From: Undaria pinnatifida
Taxonomy: Eukaryota; Sar; Phaeophyceae; Laminariales; Alariaceae
DNA length: 64,000 nt
NCBI GenBank assembly: GCA_012845835.1
Contig: JABAKD010000009.1
Coordinates: 18,549,318 to 18,613,317, forward strand
Direction: 5' to 3'
This document shows, piece after piece, positions 1-11,232 of this stretch (the first letter of the stretch is position 1; each line of letters begins with the position of its first letter). Below the pieces are notes generated by a model. That model had not been told where the DNA came from, ran no database searches, and saw only the letters and a list, made by a program, of their open reading frames with translations. Made by a program: the position numbers and the translations under genes.

Positions 1-367
1 TGTTACGTCAGTAGCTTGTTAGCAGTTATGTTAGTTATGTTATTTATAGTAGTTATGTTAGTACCAGTATGTTAACTAGCGAGCTCAGGTGAGGAGTCCT
101 CGAAAAGTTAGGCGTACCCCTATGTGCCCCTACCGCGGCGTGCGCCTTGACCTACAATAGCGCCAGCGGGTGGAAGGAAGGAACCTCTGGGGCGACCGCA
201 ATACAGCTCTCTCTCGCGCGCGGTTTGCCCTTTCTGGCGACTTGCGCTGTTTTGGGGAGATAAGATAGCTAGCACTAGCAAACAAGCGCGAGCGAGCGGA
301 AGGAAGAAAGTTCGGCGCCACCAATGCTATTGCTCGCTCTCCCTAGCAGATTTTCTCTGCCTCGCAG

Positions 368-3300
368 GTTACGCTGCTTCTGTTGAGGTAAGTTGGTCAG
401 GACTCGCTAGGTTGAGGGGTGGGACAGGCGTCGGTGCCTTTACTTGGACGGTCTGGTCCCATATTACTGTCGTGCATCTGATGATAACCAGGTGATAATA
501 TCCGCACTAAAGTGGAACCCATTGTTCTGGGATAGTGAGGTACTATGCAGGACAAGGTCGTGACGAGCGATTTTCACCGCACTAAATTGGGACCCCGCAC
601 TAGCGCGTTACCACGACTTTTATACATATATCACCTTGGAAGTACTCACGCGGAGCCCGCCTCCCCCCTTCTTTCGCCCCCCCCCGCCTCCCCCCCCCCC
701 CTCCCTCCCACGCCTCCGCCACTTGACTTTTTACGCAGCTCAACATCGAGCTACCGAGCATACAGGCCATCCTCGCCCACACCGCGCCTCGAAGCCCGCC
801 GTACCAAAACGCCTCTGAGGGGGCCGGGTTACCGCCCTCCCCTTTTCCATCCTCCACTACCTACACCGCGAGCAACGCTTGCACGTCGTCGTCGGGGGGG
901 GGGTTATCCTGCTCTGCCGCTCAACAGCGGTCCCCCCGCTGCAGCCTACTAGACGGAGTTGGCGGCGGGGGCGGGGGCGTGGGTGGAGGGGGAGGGGTTA
1001 CGAGCCGTGGGTGTAGGCGATCCCCGAGCCCCCTGTCCGATACCTCGGGGCAGGCTAGGATGATGTCGGTTACCCCGGTAGCTTCGGTGTCATCAGGGTA
1101 TTCTACGGCAAGGTGGTCGGCAGGGGTAACGCCTCCACCGATGGGGGCGGGGGGAGGGGGGACGGGGGGCACGGGGACTGGGACGGGGGGAGGGGGAGCT
1201 TACGCGACGGAATTCGGACTGGAGCGCCCCCCCGTTCGCAATCGATGTATGGAAGGGGGTCAGTCGGGGTTACCCGGGGCCGGGGGGGGGAGTGCGGCGG
1301 CAGCGGCGGCGGCAGCGGTCGCCGCGGGGACGCTGCTGCAGAATGCGGGAGCTTCCGTGGGGGCCGCTGCTGGGTCGACCACCGAGGGCATTCGGTTGCC
1401 GTCCCCGGTAGGGTTTACGCCGTCGCCGTGCCGTTTGAGACCTTGGGCCGTAACGCGACGTGATGGTGCAGGCGGTGGGGGTGGCGGTGGTGGAGGGGGG
1501 GGGGTGGCGGGGGGGGGCGAGGGCCGGCGCGTAGCCGGCGGCGTTCGACATAGGCCCGTGTTCGCGTTTGAGAGCGAGGACGATTCTAGCACCGTCGACC
1601 CGTCAGAGAGGGAGGGGATGTTTGTGGAGTCGTCCCCGCTCGCGATGGACGCCTTCCAGAGCAGCGGGGGGAGCAGCATGGTCAGCGTTGGTAGCGGGGG
1701 AGGGGGAGGAGGCGGCGGCGGCGGTAGCTGCAGTGGCAGCGTCGGCGGGGGAGGCTCTTTAGGCTCTGAGGATACGACGGGAGGAGGAGGGGGGGGAGTG
1801 TTTGGGCGAGGGCGGAAGTCGGCGGCGGGGGGGACACCACCGGGGGCGGCGTCCTCCTCCGCCCAGCCGTCGTCAGATTTTATTATGATGCTGTCGTCGG
1901 TGGCGACGAAAACGCAACTTTCGGCGAGGTCGAGGTCTGGGGTGGAGAGCGTTAGCCCCGTCATGACTCCGCGGTCGCCGCGAACTCCGGCCTCGGGAGG
2001 CAGCAGCAGCCCGTGCGCTTCGGATGCTTCCTTTTCTACGACGATGGGGAGGCCGCAGTCGGCGGAGAGGAGGCAGTTCTTGATGCGGGTATGGAGAGGA
2101 AAAACGCCTTTTTTTGTGATTTGATTGGTTTGGTTGGGCTTGGTGTTGTGCGGGAGAGGCAGGAGGAGAGGGGGGGGTGGGAAGGAAGGAGGGGGGAGGG
2201 GGAGGGGGGGGGGAGGAAGGAGGGGAGAGGGGGAGGGAGGTAAGCTATGCTGTCTCGGTCGATTAGGCGCAGAGGCGCTGATACGTCGTACTTCTGCCAC
2301 AACGACCCTACTCTAATTCGAACTAGGTATTACTGTACACAAAAACGCGCTAGAGTTGTCAAGGTGTTAACCATCCCTCCTCCCTCCTCCTTGGCGGTCG
2401 CCGTTTTGATTATGATGCGCGCGCTTGCAGCTGCACCAGCAAGACGTACGAACGCCGTCGTCGGTATCAGGTCAATTGAGTTCGGCAGAGACTGAGTGCT
2501 CAAGCCAGCCAGAGCGGCACCAGGAGCGGCACCATCGCTCGGGGAGCCATTGCTACTACGTCGACCTGTTGGAGTGGATGGGGGATATCATGGCGGCGCC
2601 GACGGGACGCGTTTGTTGTCCTCACGCGGCGTGCGGGTGAGAAGCAAAGTTTTTGTTTTTGGTAGGAGAGGAGAGGGGGGGCTGTACGTTGTCTGCTGTC
2701 CTAACGCTTGAGTGCGGATGATGTTTTTTTTGTGTTCGGGGGGAGGGGTCCTATTTATTTCTTCAAGCGGCGTGCGGGTGAGAAGGCAGGCAGGCCTTTC
2801 TTTTTGCGGGGAGGGGGGGGAAGTGGGGGCTGTCCCTGTCTGCTGTCCTAATACAGTTTTGTGGGTAAGGAGAACGCCTTTTTTTTTGGGGGGGGGGCGA
2901 AAGCGGCTGTCCGCTGTGGTATGATAGCGCGGAATTCCTGTTTGGAATTTGGTGGAGGACGCTCAGCAGTACCGACTGCTGTCAACGTGTGCACATGCCG
3001 ACGCATTATAACTGTGCCCCCTGAACTTGAACTTGGCGTGTCACCCCCCCGCCCCCCCCCCGCGCGTCCTGTCCTATTCTGTCTTATCCTGTCCTGTCCT
3101 GTCCTGTCCTGTCCTGTCCTGTCCTGTCCTGTCCTGTCCTGTCCTGTCCTGTCATGTCCTCCTGTCCTGTCCTCTCCTGTCATGTCCTCCTGTCCTGTTC
3201 TCTCCTGTACTCTCCTGTCCTTTCCACTCCACTCCACTCCACTCGTCTCCTCTCTTTTGTTTGACGGTTACTTTGGACGTGGGTAGGGTGGAGCTCGGGA

Positions 3301-6300
3301 GTTGGACGTGGGAAAAATCAGAGGCGGTGGTAGCAAAGGCTCCGACGGGGCCTCCATTGATTCGGCTGGACAGAGCTATGATCAAGAGCACAAAGTGCGT
3401 ACGGTGTTGTCGTGTTACGTTTGAGGTTGTTCTTTCATGTTGGTTGTTATTTCGAGGGCACGTTAATTTTGTAGTTTACTCCGCTCCAAAAAAAATAGAG
3501 ACCTCTTTCGAGATCGCCAAGCTGGATTATTCGACCGCCACTGCCGAACACAAACGCACACAAATCGGCGACGGTTACAAATGTCCTGGCAGTAGCTATG
3601 CTATCTTAGGCTGTTGTGTCAAGCTTCCACACCTGGGCGATCTGGACCATCTAGATGCTACTTGTTGGTATGATATGTTGTGCAGCAGGATCTATGGTGT
3701 ACATATCCAACACAGAAAATATATAGATTGTGCAGATGATGAGGCTACCCACCGGGCAAGACGATCTGTAGGCCATGGAGATCGTATGCACACCCAGTCA
3801 TACGCGCGATCGCAACATCACACACAGCTTGCAAAGATGAGTTTCCATGAAATCTTCGATCTCACAGGTGGAGTGTACTTTAATTTTTGTAATATAGCCT
3901 CAGTATTATATGCGTTGAGTGAGCTAGATGGTGGACGGGAATCTAATCTGCCGGCCGTGTGCAAGGTTCTACTTTACACCGCGCCAAAATATAGGGATAC
4001 CATTCCCGCTGGCTAAAGCCGGGTTCTACGTCGACGGACCAACATTCCTCCTATCCAGCGGGGGGCTCCCAGTGGTGCCGGTTGAATAGTGCCACTGCTC
4101 TGTGTCGTGCCGGTGAAATCGCCTGGCACGACTAGAACTCCCTGTAATACTCTACAGTGCCCCTATTCCCGATAGCAATAGTGCCGGTGCCCTGAATAGT
4201 GCCAGCATATTGGGCTGGCACATACCGGAACTGTTTATTTATTTACTTATTTATTCATTTTTTTGTGATATTTTTATTCTCCAGCTCAACTGATAAGAGG
4301 TTTAACCCTCAGCGACCTTGTGGACATGTAGTGGTCACAGGTGATGTCGTCCCTTCTCACCCCCGGTACTCGCCTTCATGTTTTATCAAGCATAGGGTTC
4401 AGCATTCCCACGTTTCAGCTTCTTATGCTCGCCGTTTGTCATGGAATTTTGCTAACTCACGCTCTCGTGCAATCCGATCGTCAATTTTTACGCAAAAAAA
4501 AGTCCCTACGAGCACATGTATGCACTCGGTCAGACTTCAACCCATGACCTTGCCGTTAATAGGGACGGAATTCACCTGTTAATACTACTCCATCGGGGAC
4601 GCCGACATAACTGGGAGGCTCCCTCTATATGTACACGATCCAGTAAATATCCCAAATCAAACGACGCGAACAACTTGGCGACAGCAGTTACAAATACCCT
4701 GCTGCGCGAGTTCCTAGCGACAGTCAATGGCTATACACATCTGGCTTGGTGGTTTTCAATTTTTTCGCAGGCGTTTTTGTCTTTTTGTGCTCTTCGTGGG
4801 TATGGTTTTCTTGGCTGCGAGAGTAAGAATTCCGGCCGCTTATGATAGTCGGGATTGGAGCCAGGACCGAGGGGAGCCGAGGGAGGGGGGGGGGGGGTGG
4901 GGGGCGGGTGCTGCTGGGCATGTTAATGCTCCCCTCTGCTACGGGTATGTGTGTTGTGGTAGAAGACTGACAAAGGGTATTTCAGTGGAGGTCTCGCTAT
5001 GGTGCAGGTTGAATAGTGCCTATTGCCGGTACATTGAGTACCCCCACGATTGAAGAACGCCACGTGACAAGCCAAGGCAAGCGCTCGTAACTAGACATTA
5101 CTGTTGTTTGTAGTGGGTAGTATATAGCTTCAGTGTAGGCGGGATATGCCGTTTTTGCCGCTCTCATGTCCCGAACGCTCTTTTCCTGGGCACTCTTAAG
5201 TTGGGGTATCCACTGTGTACAGGCTGGTTGGTTCACGTTAAAAAACCCAAATTTGTTCCCCGGCGAATGTCCACGACGTTTGTTCGATTCAGACCGTGAA
5301 ATTTTGCACACGTCTTCTATGTGCCCTTGCGAAGACCTCACCTGTCCGTTTTTGTTGTTGTTTTTTGCCTGATTTTTCGTCAGTTAAGATTTTTCGGGAA
5401 ATGTGGACCACCTTAAACCCAAATATTTTCGGCGAAAAAAAGGGAAAAAAAAAAAGCGGAGGTCAGAGCTCGCTCGGGATGGGCATATAGAACACGTGTG
5501 CAAAAATTCAGGGTCTACCTCTCAAAAACGGCGTGGGAATGGACTTTTGCGCGTAAAAATGAGTTTTTTAATGTACGTTATTTCCTTCAAATGATTTGGT
5601 TTTAGTCTAGGATCCAGTTTTTTCGCTGGATTCTGCTTAGTGTTGAATACAGGGAGGTAAGATTCCGATTTTCTGCGCGAAAAATTCTAAAGACATGCCT
5701 TGGAGTACGCCCAACCGGATCGTGCAAAACGCGGCGCATTTTTCTTTTGCACCCCCGCTTGGAAAAAGCCTGGATATTATTGAAAAAGCTTGAGGCCTGT
5801 CATTGGTCGATACGAGTTTTTTCCTAGAGACAACCCGGGGCCATTAAAAATACACTGGCCATGTCACCCTCTTCCACTGATTATGGAGGTCAGTATGATA
5901 CCACGTGTTCGCTCTTTGACTAAATATTGCGAACGGCATTCGTGGAGGACAGTTTTTTTTGCTTGAACCATCCTGTAGCGCAGGTGAAATCGCTAGCCAC
6001 GACTGGAACCCGCTTTACTAGCACCCGTGTCGGCACCACCCTCAATAGTGCCGGTGTGCGGTATACTTCCGGTGTTGTTGGCCGACACACTCTGGCATAA
6101 TCGGGAAAACGCCTCTGCTGTATATACTCTCCATCCTATAAGCTGACCTTGCCTTCCCCCCCCTCAATCGGCCACTTGTCCACCTTCTTTCCTCCTCCTG
6201 CTCTCAGCATCACGCTGTCTCACTTGGACAGCCGCGCGAGCATGAGCCGAGAAACCACTCCAAGGAGCTCCCCGAAGTCCCCAACCCTCTCCTCGGCGAG

Positions 6301-6484
6301 CGTGACATCCAACCCGCTCACGCTGCCGAGCATGTCGCCGCCTGACGCCGCATTACCCGACACGCTGTCGGAGTCAGAGTGGCTAAGGCGATCGACAGGG
6401 GTGCCGGAGTATCAGCTGGCGGGACTGACGGTGTTGAAGCCGCAGCAGCAGCAGCAGCAGCAGCAGCCGCGAGGTCCCGGGTAG
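368..6484 (+). CDS. YVH1/DUSP12-like phosphatase, C-terminal part (5' end outside window)
   Basis: Exons read as 739-2088, 2431-2636, 3287-3394 and 6208-6484 (stop TAG at 6482), with an optional microexon 368-387 (ag before it, gtaagt after it). All junction phases agree (0, 0, 2, 2), giving about 646 residues from 739. The first large exon is low-complexity: poly-Gly, poly-Ala and Ser/Pro-rich, probably disordered. The second carries HCYYVDLLEWMGDI and then CCPHAACG; the third continues VELGSWTW. This order (hydrophobic-E-W-M, Cys/His pair, L-G-S-x-x-W) is that of the zinc-binding C-terminus of YVH1/DUSP12 dual-specificity phosphatases. The usual second CxC ligand pair is not visible; APTGPPLIRLDRA stands there. 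The last exon is Ser/Pro-rich with eight Gln near its end. AATAAA-like sequence lies about 20 bp after the stop. No HCxxGxxR phosphatase motif is in the window, so enzyme activity is inferred only. The exon chain is more certain than the family. Confidence 0.6.
2626..2785 (+). repeat. Duplicated exon end plus 5' splice site
   Basis: The last bases of the 2431-2636 exon with its donor (cggcgtgcgggtgagaag) recur at 2767-2785. Each copy is followed by a G-rich run and a similar 'tctgctgtcctaa' stretch. It looks like a degenerate tandem duplication that leaves a second, possibly decoy, donor 141 bp downstream. Confidence 0.65.
3063..3225 (+). repeat. (CCTGT)n pentanucleotide array
   Basis: Near-perfect CCTGT units, then degenerate variants. 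The array sits in the intron just upstream of the acceptor at 3285-3286 of the DUSP12-like gene, on the pyrimidine-rich sense strand. A second array of the same unit lies at 26098-26288. Confidence 0.9.
3780..3890 (+). repeat. Dispersed repeat 'R', diverged copy
   Basis: Contains the family core (cgcgcgatcgcaacatcacacacagcttgcaaagatgagtttc... ending in ctcacaggtggagtgta, then T-rich). Related copies lie at 14143-14205, 31943-32141, 33178-33375, 37345-37445, 53097-53395 and 60090-60310. This copy makes an accidental long reading frame run through the intron to 4016. Confidence 0.7.
4234..4604 (-). mobile_element. tRNA-derived SINE, diverged copy 1
   Basis: Read on the minus strand, this aligns by eye with the better copies at 17515-17820 and 37632-37940: a tRNA-like head ending near the shared gtgcat element, a 'gagagcgtgagttagcaa' block, an 'aaccctatg..tgataaaa' block, and the 'cacctgtgaccac' 3' part. 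The tail is A-rich on the minus strand. It is inserted antisense in the 3395-6207 intron of the DUSP12-like gene. Confidence 0.6.
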
Positions 6485-7020
6485 TTTTTGTGTTGCGCTG
6501 GAGAATAAATTAATTTTGGTCAGTCATGATGGTGGGTTGGTTGGTTGGTGGATGTGTTACTGGTCGCTGGTGTCACTGATGTATGTCACTGGTGTTTTTT
6601 TTTCCTTCTTTTTTTTTTCGTGTGTTGTTTTCGGTTTAGTCTTTTTTGTTGTTGCATTTTTTGTGTTTTTTTTGTTTCGTTTTGCGTATTTCGTTTCGTT
6701 TTCATGTTTTGGTTCATTTTCATCTTCATGTTTTGGTTCAGTTTTCATGTTCATGTTTTTGGGCCGATTTTATTTTATACAATGCATGTCTCTGGGGTTT
6801 TCCGTCTCACGTTTTTGTCTCAGTTTGTTTCGTTTTCATTTTGGCCTCTTTTTTTTGCCTTGTTTGATGTTTGTTTTTGTTGAAAAGTGTGAGGTCGGAA
6901 GGCGAGGGATGGGAGGGCGAGGGAGGGGGAGGGAGGGTTCTTTTCGATCTCGCCCTCTTTGTCTCACCTCGAGTTATTTGGCGCGACGCACGTGGGATGC
7001 GCTGGATACTTGAGTTGACG
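6485..7020 (+). other. 3' flank of the DUSP12-like gene
   Basis: Starts with the stop codon and 'gagaataaattaatt', a plausible polyadenylation context. It is followed by strongly T-rich DNA with repeated 'ttttcatgttttggttca' words. No coding signal is seen on either strand. Confidence 0.5.
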
Positions 7021-7053
7021 TCGTGCTGCAATCTTCGGCGCGTTCCCTCGCGT

Positions 7054-7226
7054 CAAACCCTGTAGTCCTTAATATACTAGTTTTAGTGTATGGGGCGGTC
7101 AGTCAAGGGGTCAAACCGCGGTCTCCAAGCATGTGTGTGCGTCAGGGCCTTTTTTGTCCTCAATATACTAGTTTTAGTGTAGGAGCGGTCAGTCAAGGGG
7201 TCGATCCGCGGTCTCCTACCATACTC
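7054..7226 (+). repeat. Direct duplication, about 85 bp, two copies
   Basis: The segment with 'aatatactagttttagtgta', 'gcggtcagtcaaggggtc' and 'ccgcggtctcc' occurs twice in tandem (about 7069-7125 and 7160-7220). Confidence 0.8.
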
Positions 7227-9210
7227 ACAATGTGGGCCATGGGCTCTTTATAGTTTGGGTTTATAGAGGTGTTCAGCATGGAAGAGACCATTTGGTGGCT
7301 AAATGTCACTCTACGCCATGCCTCGCCCGTCAAACTTAGCTCAGGGTTTCCATTTGCGATACTTTTTTCGGGGGGCCGGGGGAGGCAGGGATCAATACTC
7401 GCATGGCGTTTTTATTATCGCGAGAAAATATACATGCACGAACGGATTTCGTATTTTGTAGTTTGGCTTGAAGCATCGCTTTAATTTTTGGAATCGACGT
7501 ACGAAGGAGAGATAAGCACCGCTGAGGACCAAAATACGATTACCTTAATTAGGCTGGGGCGGTTCAACGGGCAAGAAAGAAAAAGCACACGCTTCTTTGT
7601 CCGGGGCGTTCCTCTCTGGTAGGCGGGATCGGGGGGGGGGGGGGGGGGCAAGGAGAGTGGGATTGGTTCGACCAACAAAATTGTGAAATATGATAATAAA
7701 TTAATGATTACTGGAATGGGGTCATGGTGGGTACTGTTGTTGTGTAGTTGTCGCGATGCGAGGAGCGGCCGCAGGTGAGCTGAGCCCCCTACACCGCGTG
7801 CAATGCTTCCTACGGATGACTTATCAGCTGAAATAGCAACGCCCTGTATTGAGGGGGGGAAGGGAGGGGGGGGGGGGGGGCAGGGCACGGTTAAGTTTTA
7901 CATTCGAAGAGGGGTATGAGGGCCGCCGCCGGAGTTTTGATTGGCGTGCCGCAACAAGTGTAAAAAATAGTGTCGGTACGATAATTATTACTAAGTGGCG
8001 GGGTTTGCAAAAGAAAAGGCGTTTTTTTCTTTGTATCGTCTGTAGAGCGCGCCAGGGTTGATGGTGGCGGGCTCTCGCGCACGAAGTTTTTTTATGTTTG
8101 TTCGTGTTTTTCGAACGAGGGCGATTAGCAGCGTGTGTTGGGATCGTCCATCGGCGGCAGCTGCTGCTACTGTGCTGTTGCTGCTATTGCTGCAGCTGCT
8201 ACTGCTGCTGCTGTTGTTGCTACTGCTATTGCTGCTGTTGTTGCTGTTGCCGCTGCTATTGCTGCTGCCGCCGCTGTTGTTGCTACAAAAGTGCTACCGT
8301 TGCTAGCTGCTGTTGCTGTTGCTGTTGCTGTTGCTACGTTAGCTCTTGCTGCTGGTGCCGCTATTTTTGCTGCCGCTGTTGCTATTGCTGCTGCTGCCAC
8401 CACTGTTGTACTTGGTATACAGCATTGCGCTCCTTAGTGGGGGCAATGCGGGTGCAACGAGTTAGACGTCCATATCGTCAGCAGGCAGATTTTTGTGGAG
8501 AAACGGAGAGGCATGTCGTGGTTAGTTCCATGGTTTTTACGCGCCTGGGGGGGCAAATTGAATGCGCGATTAGGACAAAAAAATGGGGTGTTTTTGTTGC
8601 GGTTTAGTGCTGCTTTGCGCTGCTTTTAGAGCTGCGCAAAGCCTTCTGCAGGCTATAGTATTTTCGCGAACGATTAATTATTGTTTCTTAGAACTATACT
8701 AGTACCGCATAGTACGCACCTCCGTACTATCATAGTACCGTTGCAGTTCGTATGTGCCAGGTAGTCACCTTTTTTACAATAAATTTCTGCTCGATCTATA
8801 CGCCACCTGTTTTTTTTTTTTCGTGCGTTCGCTCATTTTCTAGTTATTCTAACAACGTCAGCTGTGAGTTCGACTAATTTAGGGTCATTTGTTCGTATAA
8901 TATCATACCTTCGTCCGTTTGTTTAATCTTTTTAACGACGAGCTGGCTTTTTTTATTATAACCTTATGTTTACTACTGCTTAGTTATTCTTGCTTTCTCG
9001 TTTTTATTTATTTCCTCTCGTACACCGAGGCCGCCTGGACAGTCTTTTTTTGACACCTCACACCAAGAAAATGGTCAGAATGGAAAACTAACCGGAACGC
9101 TCTAATCGCAGGACGGTTTTTGAAGAGAAAATTCCCCCCCACACACTTTTTCCATTTAGTCGGCTTGGCCTTTGGCGTTGGAGGGGGGGGTGTTTGATCC
9201 TACGTATTAC
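7227..9210. other. Gene-free intergenic DNA with simple repeats
   Basis: Holds poly-G runs near 7629-7648 and 7856-7881 and an imperfect (CTG)n-type tract at 8155-8410. Its long frames are only poly-Leu, poly-Cys and poly-Ala readings of the trinucleotide tract. T-rich unremarkable sequence follows to 9210. It lies between the 3' ends of two convergent genes. Confidence 0.6.
8155..8410 (+). repeat. Degenerate (CTG/TTG/CTA)n trinucleotide tract
   Basis: About 250 bp of almost uninterrupted trinucleotide periodicity (ctg, ctt, cta, ttg, ccg) in intergenic DNA. Open in all three frames but low-complexity; not taken as a gene. Confidence 0.9.
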
Positions 9211-9682
9211 TGTAACATGTCGAGGTGCCGGGAGGTGTGAGGGAAGGGACGCAGGGGTATCAGCTTCGCTTGGAGACAGCACCTCGGTCCTTCTTGGTAG
9301 ATTTCATATTACTGGCGTTGAGCTATGAGAAGCTCGAGGAGACAGGAAAGGAGGAGTGAGACCTTGGGGGGAGTGAGGCTCACAGAGTTCGCTTCCCCCC
9401 AGCATTCATTGCTGCTGTGTGCTCTCTTCTGGACCTTTTTCTATGGAAAGTGCAAGGCACGTTCTCCTAGATGTTCTATTTTCCTATTGGCGCTTGAGGC
9501 GCTTACAGCTATGTTGTCCAGAGGAGCATTTTCATCATTCTACCTATTTTCTGGCGCTTGAGGCGCTTACATCGATCAATCTTGTCCAAAGCGCAAGAAC
9601 ATTCAATCACCGAGAGCACTCTTATGATAGAAGCTAGCTGGATTCCACGGGTTATCTTCTCCACTCAGGAGATTCCGTCCGT
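9211..9682 (-). mobile_element. Long LTR-like sequence, minus orientation
   Basis: About 470 bp closely match, in reverse complement, the sequence 10770-11232; I judge roughly 90% identity by eye. Both contain two 'tggcgcttgaggcgcttac' units and an 'accgagagcactctt' block. On the minus strand the copy ends ...TGTTACA. No primer-binding-site match follows it on that side, unlike the partner, so it may be a 3' LTR or a truncated copy. Confidence 0.6.
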
Positions 9683-10769
9683 TGAAGAGAATATTCTTGT
9701 GACCGATAGACCAAAACTCTGCGGGCTATCTTACCGAATATATTGCCATCTATACTGACACTCTATTACATTAGCCCACCCTGAATAGTCGTATACGCAG
9801 ACCTCAAGACGGTCGAAAGGTGACGGCAAAGTTCATCCTAAAAGACCGGGAAAGGGGGTCGAAGATGACGTTATTCGACTCAAAGATATGAGCTATAGAT
9901 TCAAGAACATCTCGTAATGAGACCTAAACGCCACGAATAGGACCATTCACCAGAGCAAATCGCTGACAGAAATACCATAATACGACAGAGGAAGACAGAA
10001 GACCCAGAATAGGGCGACTTAAGTAGAGAAGCCGAAGCTGGAAATGAAAAAGGAAGCCAGAAGACGAAGCGAAGGTAACAGAGAAGGGCAGAAACCGGAA
10101 CGAAGACAAAAGAGAAAGACAGAAACATGTTACCGGAGCGATCTATGTGGGACCCTCCGGGAGGAGCGAACGGGGAGTCGTTTGCCGAATAGAGTCGATC
10201 ACTCGAAAGCTCGCAAAGGGAACGTTACCAAAAACTCGAAATTATATAGACTATGACCGGCAGGCATCACGCGCAGCCTTGTGGCCAAGCCCGAAGAAAA
10301 TGAAAAATATCACGTAAGACAAAAGGAACGCGGCTAGGTTGCCGTATGGCTTGCTAAAACTAAGGGGCGGCTAGGACCACTTGGTCGAGCGAGCGAACAG
10401 CGTGGCGCCTTGGGAGGCCTGTTTGCGGTGGGAACAATACCGGCAAAGTCTAAACGTAGCAAGGTAACTTAAACAACACGAACAGAAAGTCAGGGTAGCA
10501 GCCAAGAAGGTGCGCGAGTGGATCAACTTATTATTTCTTCCAGCACAGAAAAAGGTAAGCAGCGAGCGCTAGGTGACGCAGTTAGCATGCCAAAATAATG
10601 CCTACAGGGAGCCGAGGGACGCGTCGTGTACCGTAGAACGGCAACGCAAGGTCTACACAAAAAAAGCAGAAACGAAAAGACACATAAAAAGGGAGAGCAT
10701 AATTACCGCCATGATTGGGAAGTTCACGGGAACCTGACCACAGTTCCAGGGGATCAACCGTGGCAGGAA
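9683..10769. other. Sequence between the two inverted LTR-like copies
   Basis: Contains 'ttagcccaccctgaatagtcg' at about 9770. The same motif follows LTR-like ends at 43737 and, diverged, at 47859 and (minus) 52825. The rest is A/G-rich with many stops; no protein domain was recognised. Probably decayed retroelement leader and flank. Confidence 0.45.
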
Positions 10770-11232
10770 TGTTTCCGAGTGGAGAAGATACCCCGTAAAA
10801 TCTAGCTAGCTTATATCACAAGAGTGCTCTCGGTGATTGAACATTCTTCCTCTGGACAAAATAGATCGATGTAAGCGCCTCAAGCGCCAGTAAAAAGGTA
10901 GATTGATGAGAACGCTCCTCTGGACAACATAGCTGTAAGCGCCTCAAGCGCCAACAATAGGAAAATAGAACATCTAGGAGAACGTTCCTTGTACCTTCCA
11001 TAGAAAAAGGTCCAGAAGAGAGCACAGCAGCCATGAATGCTGGGGGGGGAGCGAACTCTGTGAGCCTCACTCCCCACCCAAGGTCTCACTCCATCTTTCC
11101 TGTCTCCTCGAGCTTCTCAAAGCCCAACGCCAGTAGCAAGAAATCTACCAAGAAGGACCGGTGCTGTCTCCACGCGAAGCTGATACCCCTGCGTCCCTTC
11201 CCTCACACCTCCCGGCACCTCGACATACTACA
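10770..11232 (+). mobile_element. LTR-like sequence followed by a primer-binding site
   Basis: Begins TGTTTCC and ends TACTACA (TG...CA). Two bases after it lies TGGCGTCGTCGGCAGGA (11235-11251), nearly the same 17-mer found after the miniature LTRs at 44746 and 44867. That fits a PBS complementary to a tRNA 3' end ending in CCA. The inverted partner is 9211-9682. LTR status is inferred from ends, PBS and duplication. Confidence 0.6.

Noticed and set aside
1260-2300. Minus-strand 346-codon open frame
   Set aside because: Mirror of the GC-rich sense exon 739-2088; Pro-rich low complexity, no domain, and the sense frame has phase-consistent splicing into a recognisable module.
3027-4016. Plus-strand 329-codon frame
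   Set aside because: Read-through of a CCTGT array, one true exon (3287-3394) and a dispersed repeat; the true exon splices on to 6208.
8098-8607. Poly-Cys/poly-Leu/poly-Ala frames
   Set aside because: Translation of a trinucleotide tract open in every frame; no gene signals.
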